Source: Rhodospirillaceae bacterium (GTDB lineage Bacteria > Pseudomonadota > Alphaproteobacteria > Rhodospirillales_A > Casp-alpha2). Taken from it: a stretch of 13,176 nucleotides of DNA. A program made the position numbers and the translations under genes. The stretch spans positions 4,685 through 17,860 of the forward strand of contig DNMS01000129.1 of assembly GCA_003488105.1 (NCBI GenBank), in the 5' to 3' direction. A model generated the notes under the pieces. The model saw only the letters and a list, made by a program, of their open reading frames with translations. It did not search any database and was not told where the DNA came from. This document shows positions 7,692 to 13,176 of this stretch, one piece after another. Each line of letters opens with the position of its first letter. Position 1 is the first letter of the stretch.

Positions 7692-9263
7692 TCAGGCCAC
7701 GTCCGCCACATCCCCGGCCGCGCCGAAAAAGCCGAGCCGTTTGCCGAGTTGGCTGGCGAAGCGATCCGGTCCGGCGGCGCGCAGGACATCATGGAAGGCC
7801 GCTTCCGTCTTGGGCCCGATATCCCCGTCCTCCTTTAAGGGCCGGAAGGCTCCGCCCATGGTTTTCTGCCCCAGATCGTTGACGGCCATTTGCAAGCCAT
7901 AGCCTTCGGGCCGAGGCCCGCCCGGCTGCGCGGCGCGAGCGGGAAACAGCGGGGCAAAGGCCGTTTCGGCCGCCGTCCTGAGGCCTCCGGCCTCGGCATT
8001 CCGCGCAAAGCCGTCGAACCGTCCAAGCGCCAGTCCCTCCTCGACCCCCGGGCGTCCCCAGGCCGCCGCCGCGCGGCGCAGGGCCGCCCGCGTCTTGGGC
8101 CCGGGAAGGCCGTCGTCCTTGAGGGGGCGCACGCCGGCAATCAATGCGTAAGGCTCCTCGCGACCTGACCTGCGCAGGCGCTCGCGCCAGACCTCCGGAT
8201 TGAAGTCGGGCGTGCGCCAGGGTTCCCGGATCAAAACGTTGAGGCCTCGCTGCAACGCCCGCACGGCATCAAGACGGTCGCCCCCCTGAGCCAGATCCGC
8301 GACTTGCTCGGCCACGGCGGCGACGGTGTCGGCGATCGGCCGGTCGTCAACACCCAAGGCCGCGATAGGCATCCTGTTCGGGGACTTCGCCGCGGCCGAT
8401 TGGATGAGCCGACCGGTGGCATCCCGCGCCGCCGGGCCGGCGCCGTATATGTCCTCGTAATGAGCCTGCTCGAAATCGAACAAGGCCTGGCGCTCGTCGG
8501 CATCTGCTGTGGCGAGCCGCCGCTTCGCAAGCTGCCGCGCCTCACCCTCGGTCAGGTCACCCGGCGCCTTCAGGAGTATTTCTTCCAGGGGGCCGTCGCC
8601 CTGGGTCAGGCTGGCCACGAACGCTCGACGATCGAATTCTTCCCCCTCCAGAGGCAAGACCTCGGCACCGATTGGCAACGCCTCTGCCCCACCGGCTTCC
8701 GGTTCGTTGGCTTTCTGCCGTATTACCCGGCGTTTCTCCGCAGCCGGCAGCTTTTCCTTCAAGTTGTCCTCGATACCGTTCATCTGCGTCCGATCGATGC
8801 CTTCGGGCAAGGCTTGGTCCAGGGGGATGTTCTCCAGGTCCAGAAGCGACCGGACGACGGAATTACTGGTCTGATCCGGATCCTCTGGTTCGGTATCGAA
8901 CCGATAGGGAATTTCAGCCGCGCCGATCCTTTCCGCATGTTTCCGCATGCGGGCCCACACAGCGTCAAGCCTGTCCGGCGCCACCGGCAGACGCCGGGAG
9001 GGGCGCGTGCCGGGACGCTCGCCGTTGGCATATCTATCCTCACTCTCTCTCATGGTTTTGCCAGTTTCGACGCTGACACGGGCGCCGTCGTCGTCGTCGA
9101 GCGCGAATCCGCCACGGATCACTTCCGTCGTTCCATCCGCTTTACGATAGACGAGATAGGCGTGTTTGCGGCGCAGAACGCCCTGCGGGAATGTCCGCGC
9201 AGAACTTGAGAGAAGGACGGGTTTAATTTCCAAATAGATACCGGTTTGCTGCTGATCGGCCAT
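7692..9263 (-). CDS. Unknown protein with two peptidoglycan-binding-like C-terminal repeats
   Basis: I do not recognise the whole protein. It has 523 residues from the ATG at 9263. The N-terminal 60 residues look like a compact beta domain (YLEIKPV, then HAYLVYRKADG and VIRGG). A long, charged, low-complexity region with several acidic Glu/Ala-rich helices follows. The C-terminal part holds two related units with PLKDDGLPGPKTRAAL (from residue 380) and PLKEDGDIGPKTEAAF (from residue 475), each preceded by LQxxxNxL. The DGxxGPKT core resembles peptidoglycan-binding modules next to phage-type lysozymes, but no lysozyme catalytic motif is visible. There is no signal peptide or membrane helix, so if it acts on the wall it must leave the cell by another route. 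AAAGGAG is 8 nt from the ATG at 9263 and only 2 nt from the ATG at 9269, which favours 9263. Confidence 0.75.
   Translation of the reverse strand: MADQQQTGIYLEIKPVLLSSSARTFPQGVLRRKHAYLVYRKADGTTEVIRGGFALDDDDGARVSVETGKTMRESEDRYANGERPGTRPSRRLPVAPDRLDAVWARMRKHAERIGAAEIPYRFDTEPEDPDQTSNSVVRSLLDLENIPLDQALPEGIDRTQMNGIEDNLKEKLPAAEKRRVIRQKANEPEAGGAEALPIGAEVLPLEGEEFDRRAFVASLTQGDGPLEEILLKAPGDLTEGEARQLAKRRLATADADERQALFDFEQAHYEDIYGAGPAARDATGRLIQSAAAKSPNRMPIAALGVDDRPIADTVAAVAEQVADLAQGGDRLDAVRALQRGLNVLIREPWRTPDFNPEVWRERLRRSGREEPYALIAGVRPLKDDGLPGPKTRAALRRAAAAWGRPGVEEGLALGRFDGFARNAEAGGLRTAAETAFAPLFPARAAQPGGPRPEGYGLQMAVNDLGQKTMGGAFRPLKEDGDIGPKTEAAFHDVLRAAGPDRFASQLGKRLGFFGAAGDVADVA
7806..8126 (-). repeat. Two copies of a PLKxDGxxGPKT module within the unknown protein
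   Basis: The copies are at 8126-8091 and 7841-7806, 285 nt apart. They share 13 identical bases (CGTCTTGGGCCCG on the plus strand) at the GPKT end. They mark two diverged peptidoglycan-binding-like units, so this is a protein-level repeat and not a mobile element. Confidence 0.7.
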
Positions 9264-9271
9264 GACCATAA

Positions 9272-9278
9272 CTCCTTT
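9272..9278 (-). promoter_or_regulatory. Shine-Dalgarno sequence fixing the start at 9263
   Basis: On the minus strand AAAGGAG ends 8 nt before the ATG at 9263 but only 2 nt before the other candidate at 9269. It lies 11 nt downstream of the T-run of the leader terminator, so translation starts only on messages that have read past the terminator. Confidence 0.75.
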
Positions 9279-9289
9279 TCTTGGGCATG

Positions 9290-9318
9290 AAAAAAGCCGC
9301 CCTTGTGGTTGGGGCGGC
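9290..9318 (-). terminator. Intrinsic terminator in the leader of the 523-residue gene
   Basis: On the minus strand GCCGCCC (9318-9312) pairs perfectly with GGGCGGC (9302-9296) around a 9-nt loop, followed by six T residues (9295-9290). No minus-strand gene ends just upstream; the adjacent gene there is on the plus strand. The terminator therefore either attenuates the 523-residue gene or ends a small RNA. The plus strand lacks a T-run, so it is not bidirectional. Confidence 0.8.
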
Positions 9319-9340
9319 GGGCTAAATTCAAGTCATGTTC

Positions 9341-9362
9341 CGCGCAAATTCAGGGATGCGCG
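9341..9362 (-). other. Second hairpin in the same leader
   Basis: CGCGCA (9362-9357) pairs with TGCGCG (9346-9341) around a 10-nt loop on the minus strand, 22 nt before the terminator stem. TGAATTT occurs three times nearby on the minus strand, at 9387-9381, 9352-9346 and 9330-9324. Together these suggest a structured leader or small RNA. I could not match it to a known riboswitch class. Confidence 0.45.
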
Positions 9363-9423
9363 CTGTTTCAAACAAGAGTAAAATTCACAATATTGCTATT
9401 ATTGGTGGTTATTGTGGGGCGTT

Positions 9424-9951
9424 GTGAACGTTTTATTGATTAGAGTTTTCTGGGCGCTTGCCCTTTGCGCGCTGATATCCCTTCCCGTATTTTGGGGCTA
9501 CGCGGCCACATTCGGAGATTGGGACCGGGATGCCGCAAACCGGAATGTAGGGTTGCTGGCCATCCATCAATGGCCCTGGGCCGTTGCCGTTTTCTGCCAA
9601 GCCGCCGCTCTCGCTTCTCTGTCTGGCGGCTCCTTGTCCCACTTTTGGAAGCCCTTCCTCGCCCTTCAGGCCGTCACGGTCCTGTGCATCGTTCCCCTCC
9701 CGCTCGTCCTGATCAGCGTTGCGCTTATCGGCGATTTCCCCTGGCCTTGGCTGTGGCTTTTGGTGCCGGTCCTATGGCTCATCGCCGCCTATTGGATTTC
9801 TCGGCGCATTATCCGGCGCTGGTTTTCGGGAACTCTGAATTGGCAGGATACGTTGCAACAGAAGACGTTGCTGTTCACAGTCACCACCGGGCCGGTGGTG
9901 CTTGCGGCGATCGGCTTGGCCGTTCACGCGACGTCGATCATTGATTTATAG
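9424..9951 (+). CDS. Hypothetical five-helix inner-membrane protein
   Basis: I do not recognise a family. The 175 residues are very hydrophobic, with probable membrane helices at about residues 4-26, 49-69, 77-102, 107-126 and 149-168. The segment between the last two helices carries an arginine-rich turn (SRRIIRRW), which the positive-inside rule would place in the cytoplasm. Tryptophans are frequent (the DFPWPWLWLL region). The start is uncertain: GTG at 9424 with GGGG 4 nt upstream, or TTG at 9412; neither has a strong Shine-Dalgarno. The gene is divergent from the 523-residue protein and shares its AT-rich control region. It has no catalytic motif that I can see. A link with the divergent neighbour is only inference. 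Confidence 0.65.
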   Translation: MNVLLIRVFWALALCALISLPVFWGYAATFGDWDRDAANRNVGLLAIHQWPWAVAVFCQAAALASLSGGSLSHFWKPFLALQAVTVLCIVPLPLVLISVALIGDFPWPWLWLLVPVLWLIAAYWISRRIIRRWFSGTLNWQDTLQQKTLLFTVTTGPVVLAAIGLAVHATSIIDL

Positions 9952-9968
9952 GCCGGATTGGCCGCGCC

Positions 9969-9984
9969 ACAGGCGCACAGGCGC
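9969..9984. repeat. Short tandem repeat in the convergent gap
   Basis: ACAGGCGC occurs twice in tandem (9969-9976 and 9977-9984), in the 159-nt gap between the five-helix membrane gene and lysK. An AT-rich inverted repeat, ATTGAT/ATCAAT (10016-10030), lies nearby, but no T-run follows closely enough to call a terminator. No gene was seen in this gap. Confidence 0.5.
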
Positions 9985-10110
9985 AATTCCACCGTTCAAT
10001 CCTTCGTCTATACAGATTGATCGAATCAATATCAAGAATTTTTTCCTAATTTGGTGATACAAGACCCCAGCCTGTCCGCCACCGCATGGAAATCGGAATG
10101 TATTGAACCG

Positions 10111-11700
10111 TCAGGCGCTCTGCGCCAGATCCTCGCCCTTGAGCGCCCGGTCGATCAGGCCGACCGTCTCCTCGACGCCGTAAAGCGCGATGAAGGAACC
10201 CATGCGAGGGCCCTGGGATTGGCCGAGCAAGGTTTCGTATAGCGCCTTGAACCAGTCGCGCAGGTTCTCGAAACCGTGGCGCTTGCCGACTTCGTAGACC
10301 TGGGTCTGCAATTCTTCCGCTTCCGATTTGAGGTCCATGCCCTTGAGCGTGTCGGCAAGATCCTGCAATGCGGCGCGTTCGGCTTCCGTCGGCGGGCGGT
10401 AGACCTTGGCCGGCTTGATGAAATCCCGGTAGTAGGCGATGGCCGTGCCGACCAGACCGTCGATGAACGGCGCGTTTTCCGCCGTCAGGTCCGGGCGGTA
10501 GCGCGAGATGAAGTGCCACAGCACGTCCTTGTCCTCGGTCCCGCACACGCCCGCCAGATTCAACAGGATCGAATAGCTGAGCGCCGCCTGGGGGGCGGGC
10601 GGATTGCCCGAATGGATGTGCCAGACCGGGTTGGCCAGCTTCTGCGCGTCGTCCTGGCCCGGGTAGGCAGAGAGGTGCGACAGATAGTCGTCGACGTTTT
10701 TGGGAATCACGTCGAAATGCAGACGCTTGGCCGTCTTGGGCTTTTGGAACATAAACAGGGACAGGCTTTCCGGCGGCGCGTAGGCGAGCCATTCCTCCAT
10801 GGTCAGGCCGTTGCCGCGGGACTTGGAAATCTTCTCGCCGTTTTCGTCCAGGAACAATTCGTACGTGAAGCCCTTGGGCGGCTTGCCGCCCAGGATGCGG
10901 CAGATGGCCCCCGACTGCTTCACGGATTCGATCAGATCCTTGCCCGACATTTCGTAGTCGACGCCCAGCGCCGTCCAACGCATGGCCCAATCGGGCTTCC
11001 ACTGCAGCTTGCAATGGCCGCCAGTGACGGGGGTTTCAACCTTTTCGCCGTCTTCGTTTTCGTAAACGATGGTGCCGGCGTCGGGGTTGGTTTCCAACAC
11101 GGGGGCCAGCAGCACGCGCCCGGTCTTGGGACACACGGGCAGGAAGGGACTGTAGGTCACGCGCCGTTCTTCACCCAACGTCGGGATGATGACCTTCATC
11201 ACCGCGTCATAGCGTTGCAGCAGGGTCAGCAGCGTGGCATCGAACGCGCCCGCCCTATAGCACTCGGTCGAGCTTTTGAATTCATAGTCGAAGCCGAAGC
11301 CGTCAAGAAACGCGCGCAGCCGCGCGTTATTGTGATGACCCATGCTGTCGTGGGTGCCGAAGGGATCGGGGATCGAGGTCAGGGGCTTGCCCAGGTTTTC
11401 CGTCAACATGTCCTGGTTGGGCAGGTTTTCCGGCACCTTCCTGAGCCCGTCCATATCATCCGAGAACGCGAACAGCTTGGTCGGCATGCCGGTCAGCGTT
11501 TCGAAGGCATGACGCACCATGGTCGTGCGCGCGACCTCGCCGAAGGTGCCGATGTGCGGCAGGCCCGAGGGGCCGTAGCCCGTTTCGAACAGCACATAGC
11601 CCTTTTCCGGCAGCTTGCCGCCGAGCTGTTTCAGCAGCTCGCGGGCCTCGGCAAAGGGCCAGGCATTGGCGTTTTCGGCGATTTCGCGCAGATCGGTCAT
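10111..11700 (-). CDS. lysK: Lysyl-tRNA synthetase, class I
   Basis: It charges tRNA(Lys) with lysine in the cytoplasm. This is the class I enzyme, found in most archaea and many alphaproteobacteria, unrelated to the class II LysS of E. coli. The HIGH-type signature is PHIGTFGE (residues 48-55) and the KMSKS-type signature is KISKSRGNG (290-298); both belong to the class I Rossmann catalytic domain. The length of 529 residues is normal. A helical anticodon-binding region fills the C-terminal third. The ATG at 11700 fits the family's N-terminus, with AAAGAG about 8 nt upstream. It lies 69 nt downstream of gshA on the same strand, and no clear terminator separates them, so they may share a transcript. 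I see no intrinsic terminator after its stop. Confidence 0.97.
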   Translation of the reverse strand: MTDLREIAENANAWPFAEARELLKQLGGKLPEKGYVLFETGYGPSGLPHIGTFGEVARTTMVRHAFETLTGMPTKLFAFSDDMDGLRKVPENLPNQDMLTENLGKPLTSIPDPFGTHDSMGHHNNARLRAFLDGFGFDYEFKSSTECYRAGAFDATLLTLLQRYDAVMKVIIPTLGEERRVTYSPFLPVCPKTGRVLLAPVLETNPDAGTIVYENEDGEKVETPVTGGHCKLQWKPDWAMRWTALGVDYEMSGKDLIESVKQSGAICRILGGKPPKGFTYELFLDENGEKISKSRGNGLTMEEWLAYAPPESLSLFMFQKPKTAKRLHFDVIPKNVDDYLSHLSAYPGQDDAQKLANPVWHIHSGNPPAPQAALSYSILLNLAGVCGTEDKDVLWHFISRYRPDLTAENAPFIDGLVGTAIAYYRDFIKPAKVYRPPTEAERAALQDLADTLKGMDLKSEAEELQTQVYEVGKRHGFENLRDWFKALYETLLGQSQGPRMGSFIALYGVEETVGLIDRALKGEDLAQSA

Positions 11701-11769
11701 GGTTCAGGCTCTTTGGGTCTGGAATGGAGCGGGAACCTAACCCCGCGCCCGGCCCGGGAGCAAGCAAAG

Positions 11770-13137
11770 TTAGTAGGCGTACTCCGTGAACACGGGATCG
11801 ATGTTGCCCTTCCAGCGGCGCTCATAGGCGACCAGCAGTTCCTCGGCCTGGGTCATGCCGGAATCGCAGATCTGGTGCATGGGCTTCAGGAAATGGCTTT
11901 CATCCAGACCGACGGCGTCGAGACGGGCCCGGTTCTTCAGCCCCTGGCGGGCGATGCACAGGACTTCGCAAGCGATGTCCTTGACCTGTTTGTCGCGGAA
12001 CGGGGTCTTGAGCGCCGTACGGGGCACGTCCCGGCGCATGGCCTCGCGTTCGTCCTCGCTCCAGTCCTTGACTAGGTCCCAAGCGGCGTCGCGGGCTTCC
12101 GTATCGTACAGCAGCCCGACCCAGAAGGCCGAAAGCGCACACAGCCGGGCCCACGGCCCACCGTCGGCACCGCGCATTTCCAGGAAGGTCTTCAAGCGCA
12201 CCTCGGGGAAGGCCGTGGTCATGTGGTCTTCCCAATCCTTCATGGTCGGAAGTTCCCCCGGCAGGGCGGGCAGCTTACCCGCCATGAAGTCACGGAACGA
12301 CTGCCCGGCGGCGTTGATGTAATTGCCGTCGCGGTAGACGAAGTACATGGGCACGTCGAGGATGTAGTCGACATATTGTTCGAACCCGAAGCCGTCTTCG
12401 AACACGAACGGTAGGGTGCCGCAGCGGTCCGGATCGACGTCGGTCCAGATGTGCGAGCGGTAGGACAGGAAGCCGTTGGGTTTGCCGTGGCGGAACGGCG
12501 AATTGGCCCACAGCGCCGTGGCGATCGGCTGCAGCGCCAAGGCGACGCGGAACATCTGGCGCATCACCGCTTCGGAATTGAAGTCCAGGTTGACCTGCAC
12601 GGTGCAGGTCGACTGCATCATCTCGAGGCCGAGCTCGCCCCGGGTCGGCATGTATTCCCGCATGATCGCGTAGCGGCCCTTGGGCATCCAGGGCATGTCT
12701 TCGCGCGCCCATTTCGGATTGTAGCCCAATCCCAAGAACCCGATGCCGAGCTCACTGGCCACGGTTTTCACCTGCTTCAGGTGCTCCGTCACTTCGCCGC
12801 AGGTCTGGTGGATGGTTTCCACGGGTGCGCCCGACAGTTCCAGCTGCCCCGCCGGCTCCAGCGAGATCGAACTGCGGTCCGGCTTCGACAGGGCGATGAC
12901 GTTGCCTTTCTCCAGCACCGGGGTCCAGCCGAAGCGGGTCAGGGCGTCGAGCATCTGGCGCACCCCCGGTTCGCCGTCATAGGTCAGCGGGCGCAGGGTC
13001 TTCAGATCGTAGGCGAATTTTTCATGTTCCGTGCCGATGCGCCAGTCGCGCGCGGGCTTGCAGCCTGCTTCCAGGTATTCGACCAGGGTGGCCTTGTCGG
13101 TGAGGGGATGGGACTTCGGGGAACTGTCATTGGCCAT
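11770..13137 (-). CDS. gshA: Glutamate--cysteine ligase, alphaproteobacterial/plant type
   Basis: It joins glutamate and cysteine with ATP, the first and limiting step of glutathione synthesis, in the cytoplasm. The sequence belongs to the plant/alphaproteobacterial GshA group, not the E. coli form. Visible are IGTEHEKF (residues 34-41) with the metal- and substrate-binding glutamates, [14 protein letters not shown] (92-105), [12 protein letters not shown] (152-163) and [14 protein letters not shown] (173-186), all strongly conserved in the group. The length of 455 residues is usual. The ATG at 13137 fits the family, though the Shine-Dalgarno is weak (GAAAGA about 9 nt upstream). In plants this enzyme is redox-controlled through cysteines; whether that holds here cannot be told. 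lysK follows 69 nt downstream. Only 39 bases upstream are in the window, too few to judge the promoter. Confidence 0.96.
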   Translation of the reverse strand: MANDSSPKSHPLTDKATLVEYLEAGCKPARDWRIGTEHEKFAYDLKTLRPLTYDGEPGVRQMLDALTRFGWTPVLEKGNVIALSKPDRSSISLEPAGQLELSGAPVETIHQTCGEVTEHLKQVKTVASELGIGFLGLGYNPKWAREDMPWMPKGRYAIMREYMPTRGELGLEMMQSTCTVQVNLDFNSEAVMRQMFRVALALQPIATALWANSPFRHGKPNGFLSYRSHIWTDVDPDRCGTLPFVFEDGFGFEQYVDYILDVPMYFVYRDGNYINAAGQSFRDFMAGKLPALPGELPTMKDWEDHMTTAFPEVRLKTFLEMRGADGGPWARLCALSAFWVGLLYDTEARDAAWDLVKDWSEDEREAMRRDVPRTALKTPFRDKQVKDIACEVLCIARQGLKNRARLDAVGLDESHFLKPMHQICDSGMTQAEELLVAYERRWKGNIDPVFTEYAY

Positions 13138-13176
13138 GGCCGGGTCTTTCGTCGTTGGAGGGAACGGGCGGGAAGA

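Noticed and set aside
10016..10040. AT-rich inverted repeat ATTGAT/ATCAAT followed by a T-run, as a possible terminator of the five-helix membrane gene
   Set aside because: The stem has only 6 weak pairs and the T-run starts about 8 nt after it, so it does not fit an intrinsic terminator.
11701..11769. GC-rich segment between gshA and lysK as a terminator
   Set aside because: No stem followed by a T-run was found; co-transcription is the simpler reading.
10276..12075. Long plus-strand open frame opposite lysK and gshA
   Set aside because: It is a shadow of two strongly conserved genes; its composition, rich in Gly, Arg, His and Gln, is typical of antisense translation.

Overview
The window looks like a chromosomal segment of a GC-rich alphaproteobacterium, perhaps a member of the Rhodospirillales or a relative. 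The grounds are high GC with strong third-position bias in most genes, a class I lysyl-tRNA synthetase, an alphaproteobacterial/plant-type glutamate-cysteine ligase, a DUF3422 protein, and a SAM-II riboswitch in front of metZ. No rRNA, tRNA, CRISPR array, integrase or insertion sequence was seen.

Layout. (1) Positions 1-2615, plus strand: the 3' part of a 2-oxoacid:ferredoxin oxidoreductase beta subunit (korB type), an FprA-type ferredoxin-NADP+ reductase 31 nt downstream, and a single-domain rhodanese. The first two could form an electron route from a 2-oxoacid through ferredoxin to NADP(H). (2) Positions 2616-3400: an AT-richer patch holding one small four-helix membrane protein with its own good promoter; its composition suggests it was acquired. 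(3) Positions 3411-4810, minus strand: metZ (O-succinylhomoserine sulfhydrylase) behind a compact control region. In transcript order this has a sigma70-like promoter, a SAM-II aptamer at about the first transcribed base, an intrinsic terminator, and a 17-codon leader ORF ending 1 nt before metZ. The aptamer's 3' pseudoknot strand is perfectly complementary over 8 nt to the loop and 3' arm of the terminator, which makes a self-contained antiterminator/terminator switch. (4) Positions 4827-7689: a DUF3422 membrane-anchored protein (minus) and a TldD-type metalloprotease (plus), divergent around a 13-bp direct repeat. (5) Positions 7692-9951: a 523-residue protein of unknown function with two peptidoglycan-binding-like repeats (minus). 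Its leader contains an intrinsic terminator. It is divergent from a five-helix membrane protein (plus). (6) Positions 10111-13137, minus strand: gshA followed by lysK.

Sulfur metabolism recurs (rhodanese, metZ under SAM control, gshA), but these genes lie in separate transcription units and do not form one operon.

The longest gaps without a gene are under 300 nt: 2616-2806 (promoter and RBS of the small membrane gene), 4617-4826 (metZ control region), 6132-6255 (divergent promoters and direct repeat), 9264-9423 (structured leader with terminator) and 9952-10110 (convergent gap). In the last I see only short repeats and no convincing terminator. The most interesting signals are the SAM-II/terminator switch of metZ and the leader terminator in front of the unknown 523-residue protein.
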